Shown here: in pieces, positions 1 through 8,640 of the stretch
How the letters are laid out: every line of letters starts with the position of its first letter
Numbering within the stretch: position 1 is the first letter of the stretch
Notes under the pieces: model-generated
Told to the model about the DNA's origin: nothing
The model's input: only the letters and a program-made list of their open reading frames with translations
Databases searched by the model: none
Source of the DNA: Chrysomallon squamiferum
Lineage: Eukaryota > Mollusca > Gastropoda > Neomphalida > Peltospiridae
Direction: 5' to 3'
DNA length: 15,000 nt
NCBI GenBank assembly: GCA_012295275.1
Contig: CM022669.1
Location: forward strand, 12,406,980-12,421,979
Position numbers and translations under genes: made by a program

Positions 1-305
1 AATAAAAATTTAATGCGATTTTTATCTTATGAATTAATCATAAGTTTGTATATTCATAAATACAAATTCAGATCTTAAGGAAACATTCACTAATTAAAAA
101 ATGATAAATAAATAAATAAATCATTGTGACGTTAGATTTAAATTTTAAAATGAATATAATGACACAATATCGTGGTAGCAGATGATGTTTAAAAATCATA
201 TTTATAAAAACATCTTAAAGATTTATTTCAATACACTTAGAAAAAAAAGTTATAAAATAATATACATTAAATATGAACAGCAATACCCATATTGACAACA
301 ACGAG

Positions 306-477
306 AACAACAACAACAACAACAACAACAACAGAAATATTCACAATACTAATACTAATGTTAATACTAATGTTAATATAACTACTACTATTACTACTGC
401 TACTATCATAACCACTACTACTACCGTAACTACTACTACTACTGCTACTACTACTACTACTAATAGTAATAATAATA
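306..477. repeat. Imperfect triplet array (AAC, AAT, ACT)
   Basis: A perfect AAC run at the left passes into AAT/GTT and then ACT triplets with scattered substitutions, keeping a three-base phase over about 170 bases. The phase leaves a frame free of stops that would read as poly-Asn and then poly-Thr. I read this as a decayed microsatellite. Confidence 0.85.
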
Positions 478-852
478 ATGATGATTATAAAATATGAAAA
501 TAAAATTATTTACCAAAAGATTATTATTATTGTGATGATGAGGATGATAATGATGATCATTAGCATAATGATGAACACGGTAATAACCAAAGTAAGATAA
601 ATAAAGAACTATCATAAAATTTAAAATTTATTATAAAGGAATTCAGACAGAGTGCATAATAATTCTTAATAATATATATTTTTAAATGAGGTAAGCAGAA
701 TATATATATATTCATACACACAAACACATTCACACAAACACAAAAATATGAAATCTGCAGTATGAATTAAAAAATTGGAAATATAATGTGTAGTATTAGT
801 TATTATCATGTTATTATAATGAAAATAAGGATATTAAAAATAATTTTGTTGA

Positions 853-1120
853 CATTATTATTATTATTATTATTGTTATTTATATTATTATTATTAGAAG
901 TAGTAGTAGCAGCAGCAGTACTAATAGTAGTATTAGTAGTAGTAATAAAATAGTATTGTTATTATTATTATTATTATTTATTTATATTATCATTATCATT
1001 ACCATCATTATAATAATAACAATAATTGTTGTCATTGTTGTTGTTGTTGTTGTTATTCTTGCTGATATTACTATTAGTAGTAACAGCAACAACAATAACA
1101 ACAATAAAAGCAGTAATGAT
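853..1120. repeat. Mosaic triplet array (ATT, AGT, AGC, GTT, AAC)
   Basis: A patchwork of TTA, GTA, GCA, GTT and ACA triplets runs for about 270 bases, with several changes of repeat unit. Short perfect runs of each unit sit side by side, which suggests repeated slippage and substitution of one ancestral triplet array. Confidence 0.8.
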
Positions 1121-1439
1121 AATTAAAAACGAGATTATGATTATGATGTTGATGATATATTAATATTGTAATTATTATAATGGTTAGTGATAGTGAAAAT
1201 AGCATTTTTAGTTATAGTAGTAGTATGAACGTTAATAGAGCTTATGAGAAAAAAGTATCTGTCTTTGTTAGTGTCATCAGCTGATATAGCAGTATATAAG
1301 TATTAGTAATAATAAAAATGTTTGTAGCAGTTGTTGTAGTATTATATATATATATATATAGTATTTGTGCTAGTATTGGTAATAGTACAGTTGCTTATGT
1401 TATTATGTTGTTAAAATATATAGCTCGCTATATGCATTT

Positions 1440-1735
1440 ATAAATATATAAATATATATAACTCGTAAATAAATAAATAAATAAATGTGTGTGTTTGTAT
1501 ACAATGCATGTATTGTGTATATGCATATATGCACATGTGTGTATATATGTATGTGTGCATATCTATCTATCTATCTATCTATCTATATATATATATATAT
1601 ATGTATGCACATATGTACATATATATGTATGTATGTATGTATATATATACATATAAATGAATGAATGAATGAATAAATGAATAAATAAACATATATAAAT
1701 AAATAAATATATATATATATAAAAATATCTTCACA
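1440..1735. repeat. Compound microsatellite (AAAT, TG, ATCT, AT, TATG, AATG)
   Basis: Adjoining arrays are (AAAT)n at about 1466-1486, TG/TATG-rich sequence, (ATCT)6 at 1561-1584, (AT)n at 1585-1602, (TATG)n near 1625-1640, (AATG)n near 1656-1680, and AAAT/AT sequence to about 1722. No coding signal is present. Confidence 0.9.
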
Positions 1736-1780
1736 AAGTAATTAAAATGACTAAACAAACAAAGAGAAAGTTTACTTTAC

Positions 1781-2160
1781 CCATACCGCCTCGCAACAGT
1801 CGTACCATTATTGAACAAACTGTTTTGTTTTCGCGACGAGCATTATTCGAAAGTGATCAAGCGTCGAGATCTGGTTCCGGTGTTAGTGAACAGGCAGCTG
1901 AATGAAAACAAACATTTTCTTACAATCGTGCTTCATCGCTCGCTCGGTTCTCTCACTTAATTCAAACCGCAAGAAAATCAAGAAAGAGATTCTGTTTACT
2001 TAATTACGGGAAGTTCGAACTAAAAAACGCCTTTACCGTTGTTGTAACCATCCATCCCCCGAAACCCGAGAGTGACTTTTCGCTTTACCGCTATTGTTCG
2101 TTGCTAATGGAAATTCTAAGATCACAAGGATCAGAACTTAATCCTTGAAATGGCGGTTAG
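1781..2160. other. Unique upstream block, candidate FoxB cis-regulatory DNA
   Basis: After 1.7 kb of repeats the sequence becomes non-repetitive and clearly richer in G+C and CpG, then returns to AAAT repeats at about 2170. No frame looks coding. It contains an AACAAA/TTTGTT inverted repeat with a 4-base spacer (1814-1829) and a forkhead-type TGTTTAC (1993-1999). Its position 1.0-1.4 kb upstream of the FoxB start makes a regulatory role plausible. It could equally be an unrecognised old repeat or a non-coding exon. Confidence 0.4.
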
Positions 2161-2169
2161 ATCTCTTTG

Positions 2170-2211
2170 AAAATAAATAAATAAATAAAAAAAATAAAAA
2201 TAAAAATAAAA
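2170..2211. repeat. (AAAT)n/(AAAAT)n microsatellite
   Basis: AAAT units pass into AAAAT units after a short A run. This is the right-hand boundary of the unique block upstream. Confidence 0.85.
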
Positions 2212-2380
2212 CAGCCGAAGTCACTCACCGAAAATTTCCTTAGGCCATTTTTTGAAGTCGTAATACATCTCTCTTTCGTTACATAGAAACGAAATTAGAA
2301 TATTTTTAGCAAAAAAATTCAGAATTTTAAATTTTATTTACGTTTATATTGTTATATGTTTACTTTGAAAAAAAATATAA

Positions 2381-2383
<3 letters not shown>

Positions 2384-2450
<67 letters not shown>

Positions 2451-2451
2451 T
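2384..2451. repeat. Long (TA)n microsatellite upstream of FoxB
   Basis: An uninterrupted alternating TA run covers 2384-2440; a single G follows at 2441 and then more TA. It lies about 0.7 kb upstream of the FoxB start and separates the distal and proximal unique flanks. Such tracts can form cruciforms and are highly length-variable. Confidence 0.95.
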
Positions 2452-2460
2452 TACTTTCTC

Positions 2461-2960
2461 GAGTTTAATTTAGTTTATTAATATTAATTTAACCTAACGG
2501 TACAAGTATCTTTATAATCGGCCAACAGTTCTTCAAATCGCATAAAAGCAATTGACAAACATTTGCTGAGGAGGCTGGATTTAACAACGCCCACCGGGAA
2601 TTGATTGACAGGCGATAATGAGAAACGTTCCGTATGACAGGACGGACGAGAGATGGGCGGAGTTATCGGGGATTTGAAGTATATGATAGAGAGGCGACTG
2701 TTTGTATTTTTATTATGAAGAGCAAAGCTTGTAAAAAGCATGACAAGAGGTAAAAACCAATGAGTTAATTTACTAACCGGGTTTACTTTGCGACGGAGGG
2801 TAGATGTGTGTTTTAGGAGACGACAAAATGTCAGATAAATTTCTCGTCGTCGTTTTGTGTGTGGTGATGATTCTGATTCTCTGACGTGTCAGTGTTGATT
2901 CGCAGAACGTAAATAACCAGTGTGAATTATCGCCTCACCTGTTTCACACACGAATCAAAT
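2461..2960 (+). promoter_or_regulatory. Proximal 5' flank of FoxB with clustered factor sites
   Basis: This is about 500 bases of non-repetitive sequence just upstream of the gene. Visible motifs are a forkhead-like ACAAACA (2555-2561), a perfect PBX-MEIS/PREP decamer TGATTGACAG (2602-2611), a MEIS half-site TGACAG (2635-2640), a GC box GGGCGG (2655-2660), a CCAAT (2757-2761), the near-palindrome TGACGTGTCA (2882-2891) and an E-box CACCTG (2936-2941). Motif presence is seen directly. Promoter or enhancer function is inferred from position and complexity. An open frame on the minus strand (2484-2741) lacks any recognisable domain and I do not call it a gene. Confidence 0.6.
2602..2611 (+). promoter_or_regulatory. 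PBX-MEIS/PREP composite site
   Basis: TGATTGACAG is an exact match to the known decameric site bound by PBX with MEIS or PREP TALE homeodomain proteins. Its expected chance frequency in DNA of this composition is low. A second same-orientation TGACAG lies at 2635-2640. Confidence 0.55.
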
Positions 2961-2971
2961 CAGCGAGACAT

Positions 2972-3001
2972 AAAAAAAAAAAAAAAAGAATAATAGAAAA
3001 A

Positions 3002-3024
<23 letters not shown>
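2972..3024. repeat. Paired poly(dA) tracts before the FoxB start
   Basis: Two uninterrupted A runs, 16 bases (2972-2987) and 28 bases (2997-3024), are separated by a short AT-rich gap. Long poly(dA:dT) disfavours nucleosomes, so they could help keep the promoter open. They may instead be retro-element tails or simple slippage products. Confidence 0.9.
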
Positions 3025-3032
<8 letters not shown>

Positions 3033-3057
3033 GAAAATAAACAGTGGAGAAGAAGTA

Positions 3058-3078
3058 TTATATATATATATATATATA
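3058..3078 (+). promoter_or_regulatory. TA-rich stretch, possible TATA element of FoxB
   Basis: A TA run ends about 90 bases before the start codon. If it acts as a TATA box, transcription would begin near 3090-3110 and give a short leader of about 60 bases. Because the window is full of (TA)n tracts, this assignment is weak. Confidence 0.3.
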
Positions 3079-3134
3079 GAGATATCATAAACAAACTTTT
3101 GTGCTTCGTTTCATCCTGGAACTTCAACGTTGTC

Positions 3135-3165
3135 GCCAACGACAACAACAACAACAACGACAACG
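3135..3165 (+). promoter_or_regulatory. CAA-rich unstructured leader and start context of FoxB
   Basis: The 30 bases before the start codon are CAA/ACG triplets lacking T, so they are unlikely to fold. The ATG at 3166 has A at -3, a favourable initiation context. It is the first in-frame ATG after a stop at 3088-3090. The upstream triplets would add only Thr residues by a non-AUG start, and the FoxB-typical MPRPGR begins exactly at this ATG. Confidence 0.6.
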
Positions 3166-4131
3166 ATGCCGCGACCGGGACGAAACAGCTACGACGAGCA
3201 GAAGCCGCCGTATTCGTACATCGCGCTGACGGCGATGGCAATTCAGAGTTCGGGAGAGAAGATGCTGCCGCTGAGTGACATTTACAAGTTCATCATGGAC
3301 AACTTCCCCTTCTACCGGAAAAACACGCAGAGGTGGCAGAACTCGCTGCGTCACAACCTGTCCTTCAACGACTGCTTCATCAAGATCCCGCGCCGTCCCG
3401 ACCGGCCGGGGAAGGGCAGCTACTGGGCGCTGCACCCAATGTGCGGGGACATGTTCGAGAACGGGAGTTTCCTGCGACGACGCAAACGATTCAAGCTTCG
3501 CTTTCAGCAGCACGCGGCGGAGATCAAGTCCGGTCTGGAGGCCGCGGCTTTCTTGCAAGAGCAGGCTCGACTACGACTGCAGCAGCTGGCGCCGGGGTCG
3601 CGGTTCCAGCCCTACCCCCTCCCGGCGGCCCACGCCCCGGCTCATCACAAACAGTCTTTCAGGATCGAGAACCTCATCTCTCCGGACTACAAGAGCTCGT
3701 CGCTCTTGCCTCAGCCCTACCTGCCGTCCCCGTTGCCGGCGTTCGCCAGCCAGTTCCCCGGGAGTCTGATGCCCAGCAGTCTGGTGTCGCCGTACACGGG
3801 GACGGACATGCCGGCGTCGTTGTCGGCGTCGTTTTCTTCGCTGTCGGCGAGCATCGCTTCAAGGTACGGGACGATGGCGAACGAGTATCACAGTCTGCTG
3901 AAGAGCGCGTGTTCGGAACATATCGGATCCGCGATCAGCGTCCCCATCAAACCGTCGCCCATTAACGCTCTCACCCTCCTGGGATCTCGTCCACCCAACC
4001 CACGTCATTCCCCGGGGTCGGGATCCCCACCTTCGTCGACGACGACGCCCAGTGTCGAATCAGTCATATCCAGTCCAGTCGTTGTGCCACTGACGTCAAC
4101 GTCGTTACTTTCTATAAGTTCTGTGAGATGA
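3166..4131 (+). CDS. FoxB: Forkhead transcription factor of the FoxB class (321 aa, single exon)
   Basis: A sequence-specific DNA-binding nuclear protein, complete in one exon. The forkhead domain spans about residues 13-110: [10 protein letters not shown] opens it, recognition helix 3 is [19 protein letters not shown] (53-71), and the wing is [16 protein letters not shown] basic RRRKRFK (104-110) can serve as nuclear localisation signal. FoxB class marks are the MPRPGR start, [16 protein letters not shown], a helix [17 protein letters not shown] (126-142), an EH1-type motif FRIENLI (165-171) expected to bind Groucho/TLE corepressors, and VPIKPSP (259-265). The C-terminus is Ser/Pro-rich. Length is close to vertebrate FOXB1 (about 325 aa). 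FoxB genes are generally intronless, and family members act in ectoderm and neural patterning. G+C and CpG content are far above the flanks. Met92 in HPMCGDMF replaces the Ser usual in vertebrate FoxB. Confidence 0.97.
   Translation: MPRPGRNSYDEQKPPYSYIALTAMAIQSSGEKMLPLSDIYKFIMDNFPFYRKNTQRWQNSLRHNLSFNDCFIKIPRRPDRPGKGSYWALHPMCGDMFENGSFLRRRKRFKLRFQQHAAEIKSGLEAAAFLQEQARLRLQQLAPGSRFQPYPLPAAHAPAHHKQSFRIENLISPDYKSSSLLPQPYLPSPLPAFASQFPGSLMPSSLVSPYTGTDMPASLSASFSSLSASIASRYGTMANEYHSLLKSACSEHIGSAISVPIKPSPINALTLLGSRPPNPRHSPGSGSPPSSTTTPSVESVISSPVVVPLTSTSLLSISSVR
3658..3678 (+). other. EH1 (Groucho/TLE-binding) motif in FoxB
   Basis: These codons encode FRIENLI, fitting the EH1 pattern F-x-I-x-x-[IL]-[IL]. 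Vertebrate FoxB has the equivalent FAIENII in the same place, after the forkhead domain. It implies that the protein can act as a repressor. Binding is inferred. Confidence 0.75.
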
Positions 4132-4460
4132 TGGGAAGAAATCAAAAAATGGCCGGTGAATTAAAGTGCTAAAAAGTGAGAGAAAAAAAAAAAAGAAGAA
4201 AGAAAAGAAGAAAACAGTGAGAGAGAGATAGAGAGAAAGTTTTTATTTCAGGAATTTTTTTTTTTTTTTTTTTGGTTGGTTTTTTTTCAATTTTTAAAAA
4301 ATATTTAAACTGAAAAAAAAAAACAAGGACAAGACAAACAGAACATTTGTTTTTAAAACGTGATTGATTACGTCAGTTTTTGGGAGCATTATTTCTAACA
4401 AGCCAAAGACTTAATTCTTTAGTTTCGTAAAGGTAAGCAAATAAATACAAAAATTGCTTA
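4132..4460 (+). other. Probable FoxB 3' untranslated region with candidate polyadenylation signal
   Basis: The stop codon is followed by about 100 bases of purine-rich sequence (A, AAG and GA runs), then T and A homopolymers. AATAAA at 4440-4445 is the first exact hexamer after the stop and would give a 3' UTR of about 320 bases. Later AT-rich sequence has further hexamers, so the true end is uncertain. An AG/GTAAGC donor-like string just before it (4431-4438) is probably fortuitous. Confidence 0.45.
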
Positions 4461-5153
4461 TATTATTATTATTAATATTATTATGATATATAATTTTATT
4501 TTAATCTTTATCTTATTTTATTTTTTTGTTTTTGTACTTTATGTTTTAGAAAGCTTTAATCTGGAATGGTTAAATTCACGTTTGGTTAAAGAGTAATTGT
4601 GTTTAATTATTATTATTTTTTCTTCTAAATGTCGAAAAAGATACGTCTTTTCGTTAGTGAAAACATCTGAAAACTTTTCAACAAACGAAATCCGAAAACT
4701 TGTGTCATATCGTCTGTTTTCGTCACGATCCTTTTATCGTACAAGTGTGATGTTCTGCAATTTATGACAGTGTTAAATATGTATATTAAAATTATTTGAA
4801 AAGATTACTAATGTCGACTTATTCATGTGTTGCAAATTAACAGTAGATTGTTCAAAAATCTCTTTTTATTCGGCGGTTTGAATACTGCAGTAAATAACAA
4901 CAATAGTTATTCTAATACACTGATATATGAAGGACTAAACACCATACGCATTTCTTTTCACACACACCCACACAACAGGTTACACTCTGAAATAATTATG
5001 ACAGAGCAGGGATTATGTTTGAAAATAGACAAAACTCTTAATAATAGTTGAGTATCTCCATTATAAAATATAATATTTAAAAATATATAAATACAACCAA
5101 AATGATTGCTTGTATTAAAAATATTAAACAGTTACTGACAATTTGTTTGATAC

Positions 5154-5157
<4 letters not shown>
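4446..5157. other. AT-rich non-coding DNA after FoxB, nothing recognised
   Basis: Mixed AT-rich sequence with some unique, CpG-containing stretches around 4630-4760. A short open frame at 4827-5051 has no ATG start or recognisable domain. I see no gene or repeat family. Confidence 0.6.
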
Positions 5158-5207
<50 letters not shown>

Positions 5208-5261
5208 TTAATAATAATAATAATAATTATAATATAATAATAATAATAAATATAATAATTA
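5158..5261. repeat. (TAA)n microsatellite
   Basis: Perfect TAA triplets run from 5158 to 5207 and continue imperfectly to about 5261. Confidence 0.95.
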
Positions 5262-6189
5262 GAGATTACTGATTTTATTTAAAAGCAAAATGAGATCTAA
5301 CTTACTGATTAATGAATTTTTGATGTAAAAAAATAAATTAACATGCCTTTGAGTATTTTATTAAATAGGTGAGAATTACATCCTTACCTTAACTGCAAGA
5401 CAGAACAGAGTTAATGTTTCACACCTAACAAAAATAGTTTTAAAAATGGATCATAATATTTTAATCGTTTTTGTAGGAACTACGTAAACAAGTACTGTAA
5501 TGCAATCAATATCCATACAAAACATATATATATATATAAATAATATAATATATATACACACACATGTATATATGTATGTATACATATACAAAAAAATGCA
5601 TAAAACATTTCAAAAAATGACAAAACTCATAATACACGCTAATAAATGTAGGTACATATTTCTAAAGATCCTTGATTATAAATAATCAAACAACATCCAC
5701 GCAAACTGACACGCACATACACAACACACATTATTTAAAAAAGACAAGAATAAAAATTAAAAATATTTGAAATGTTCAGTTTAGTTTAATTTTTCCAATT
5801 TTTTTTTTTTTTTTTTTTTATTTTCTGTTATGTTAAAACTGTTTACACTGTAATTGATTTTTAAGTGTCATTTCTAAATTTAATAACAGAAATACATTAT
5901 TAATTTACTAATAACATGAATATTTATTAAACTACATAGAAAATGAAACAGAATTGAATTTCTTTATTTATTGAATCTGAAATATTTTCGAACCATTTCA
6001 TTTGTAATAATAGTAAAATTTAATATAGTTTTGATAAGTGTACATACATATCTATAAGTATACATATGATAGTCAAAATTTTATATGTATATATATAGAT
6101 TAATATTCAAACACAAACATACATTTATATACACATATACATACATACATTCGTACATTCATACATTCACACATACATACATACACATA

Positions 6190-6223
<34 letters not shown>

Positions 6224-6480
6224 CATACAAACTCTCATAAAATAAATTATATACTTATAGGTATTTATATACGCACATTATTATATATATATTTATATAT
6301 ATATATACAAAACACACATTGAATAGCATTGTAATATATCAATACATTAAAAAGAAAATATAATGAAACCTACCCAACTGTAAACGATTTTCGATATTTT
6401 TGTCAATGAACTAAAGCGATAAAAAAATAATTAAATACAAAATAAAATACACGAAGTGTGAGAACAAAGTCGATCTGATT
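5262..6480. other. AT-rich gene-free DNA with short dinucleotide and tetranucleotide runs
   Basis: No coding frame looks real. The segment contains (AT)n near 5525, CA-rich sequence near 5700-5730, a T run near 5801-5819, and the TACA array listed separately. The rest is unremarkable AT-rich sequence. Confidence 0.6.
6112..6230. repeat. (TACA)n compound microsatellite
   Basis: TACA/CATA tetranucleotides, interrupted by TTCG and TTCA variants, end in a perfect run at about 6190-6218. Confidence 0.9.
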
Positions 6481-6491
6481 AAAAATAATAA

Positions 6492-6537
<46 letters not shown>
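6492..6537. repeat. (AAT)n microsatellite
   Basis: Perfect AAT triplets over about 46 bases, bounded by A-rich sequence. Confidence 0.95.
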
Positions 6538-6542
<5 letters not shown>

Positions 6543-6589
6543 TTAATTGTCCTGAGATAAGTAAATTCAAGTTATAAAAAAAACCCTAC

Positions 6590-7110
6590 CTCACAGCACG
6601 ATATGATTGATTGTTATTGTTATTGACGTTAGCAATGCATTTCAGTGTATCGTAATTCAACGGCAAAGTACAATATTAATTTTTCAACATAAATATTTAT
6701 AAAAGAAACCCCCGAGGACTTAAGCAAACAGTTTATTATTATTATTATTTTTTTTTAACAGCCTACAGATAATTGGCCGTTTTTGTGGACATAAACAAAA
6801 AAATTTAACTTTATGGTGCCTCTTGTTTTGTGTGAATTGCAATGTTAATTAAATTTGAAGTGTGTGTCGACATTATGAAGAGCCGTCTCTCACTCGTGTC
6901 CGCAGACCCTTTTATATTAATGTTGATACACAGGTTTAGCTTCGCAAATTGACATAAAATGCTAATAATTATATTTGATTATAGGCGACGAGAGAAGTCA
7001 TGCTGATTTCATTGATACATGTGATCGGACACGTCTTTGAAATATGACATCGTTAAATGTCGCGAGTGGTAACGTTTCGGAATAACTAGCCGCGTTAGGG
7101 TGGTTTTAGT
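6590..7110. other. Unique island downstream of FoxB, candidate enhancer
   Basis: Non-repetitive sequence with clearly more C, G and CpG than its surroundings; one short ATT/T-run at about 6732-6757 interrupts it. No frame encodes a recognisable protein. Motif-like strings include forkhead ATAAACA (6791-6797), homeodomain TTAATTAA near 6845, TAATAATTA near 6963, and a TCF-like CTTTGAA near 7035. Sites of this kind are common in AT-rich DNA, so the sustained complexity is the stronger argument. It could also be a non-coding exon or an old mobile element. Confidence 0.4.
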
Positions 7111-7905
7111 ATTATTATACAGTGTTAATAATAATAACAAGTAATAATAAATATACGCTGTTTTTTTTTTTTTTTTGGTTGTTTAGCATTGGAAATAGGT
7201 TTTAATGATTATGACAGTTATAATGAAGAATTATTGTTTGATTTTTGTTTGAATATTAAGCTAATATTAATGTAATATTAATAATAATGATGATGATGAT
7301 GATAATAATAATGTTATTATTATTATTATTATTAAAAATAGGCTTTAATGATGATCAAATACTACAACAAATATGATTCAATAAAATCAGTAATAGCTAT
7401 GATAATAAAAAAGTACTAGTAAGAATATTAACTGTAGCAACAGTAACGACTAAACAACAACAACTGTAATAATGATAACAATAATTATGATGTCGGTAAA
7501 AAAATGTTGATAATAAACAGCAACAAAACTTACTCTAGTCAGTCATTACCAGTAAATCATTTGGAAATAGTATAAAACTATAAAATATAATTTCTCAGTT
7601 AAATTAAAGATACTGTTTACGTAACAAAAGTATCCCAGTATTAAACGAAATACATTTTTAAATTAAACTAGAACACTGTTAATACAATAATTATATAAAA
7701 GCCAGTTACGTTACAAACAATAATAGTAAATAACAATAAAAATATTTTAAATAACTCCGTTTGAAACCAGCTTACATACTATTCTTCTCTGAATAAAACT
7801 GAAAATATTGTTATGTGAACAATAATAAATAATAGAAATGTGTAACAACATAAATATCATATAAATCGACACTGAATGAAAGTTTTCATATACAATATAT
7901 CTGTT
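7111..7905. other. AT-rich gene-free DNA with decayed triplet runs
   Basis: Imperfect AAT/GAT/ATT arrays occupy about 7278-7334 and sparse CAA/GTA triplets follow to about 7530. The rest is AT-rich. No gene seen. Confidence 0.6.
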
Positions 7906-8180
7906 GTAGTGTCAATATTGATTCCAAATTATTGCATAAATAAGATTTTTGTTCGAATTTCAATAGCATCTATAATGTATTTTTTTTTTTATGTAACGGT
8001 AATTTTGACTGAAAATTATATTATCAATAAGGTGTTTGCAGAAATTAAATATTTATTCAAATTTCAATAGTGTACATAATGTGTTTGTTGAAACTGAAAT
8101 ACTGATTCAAATGTTTAATATAAATAAGATATTTGTGCAAACTGAAAAATATTGCTTATTATAATAAATGTTTTTAAATT
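7906..8180. repeat. Degenerate ~49-bp tandem repeat (minisatellite)
   Basis: Related blocks start at about 7906, 7955, 8007 (short copy), 8041, 8090 and 8139. Blocks at 7906, 8041 and 8090 are each 49 bases. A shared pattern is a GAAACTGAAATACTGATTCAA-like start and an AATAAGATTTTTGTTC-like end. Copies 7906 and 8090 agree at roughly 30 of 49 positions by eye. Related fragments seem to recur near 8635-8670 and 8725-8790. The open frame 7876-8070 is a by-product. Confidence 0.55.
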
Positions 8181-8399
8181 ATTATTATTTTTTTTTTTTT
8201 TACTGATTTACTGATTATAAAACTAGTAGAATATGAAAGTATGCAATTAATACATTTTTTATTCAACAATATACATATTTTTATTATTTTCATTTTGGTA
8301 TTCAAACAGCAGTGTTGATAAAGAATTATAAATCTAGATAATGAATTTCTTCAAAATAAAAACAATTAACATAGTTACCATTATTTGTATTAATAATGT

Positions 8400-8640
8400 A
8401 ATTATTATTATTACTCGCTTATTATTATTATTATTATTAGTAGTAGTAGTAGTAGTAGTAGTAGTAGAAGTAGCAGTAGTAGTAATAATATAATTACTGT
8501 TATTATTATTGTTCTACTTATTATTATTGCTATTATTATTATTACTATTATTATTATTATCATCATTATTATCATCAACATCATCATGATTATTATTATC
8601 ACATCATCATCATCATCATCATAATTACAATACTGATAAA
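8400..8640. repeat. Mosaic triplet array (ATT, AGT, ATC)
   Basis: TTA triplets give way to a GTA run at about 8438-8482, then to mixed TTA/TTG, and finally to ATC/TCA runs near 8570-8622. Three-base phase is kept for long stretches, which leaves a minus-strand open frame of Ile/Met/Leu/Asp repeats that is not a gene. Confidence 0.9.

Larger units (their letters stand above)
1..1780. other. AT-rich gene-free segment dominated by simple repeats
   Basis: I see no gene here. The segment is mostly A+T with triplet arrays, tetranucleotide arrays and short (AT)n runs, and the material between them is low-complexity AT DNA. Open frames in it, such as 273-497 with an ATG, encode only N and T homopolymer-like strings. 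These come from the triplet repeats and are not evidence of a protein. Confidence 0.8.

Noticed and set aside
273-497. 74-codon ATG-initiated frame rich in Asn and Thr
   Set aside because: It is entirely made of AAC/AAT/ACT triplet repeats; absence of stops follows from the repeat phase.
2484-2741. Minus-strand open frame of 85 codons in the FoxB 5' flank
   Set aside because: No recognisable domain, and better explained as complex promoter-proximal DNA. A conserved-protein hit or transcript would reverse this.
3124-3558. Minus-strand 144-codon open frame over the forkhead region
   Set aside because: It is the antisense shadow of the GC-rich FoxB CDS, has no ATG-based domain content, and overlaps the conserved forkhead codons completely. 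The plus-strand frames at 3275-3769 and 3333-3965 are likewise shadows.
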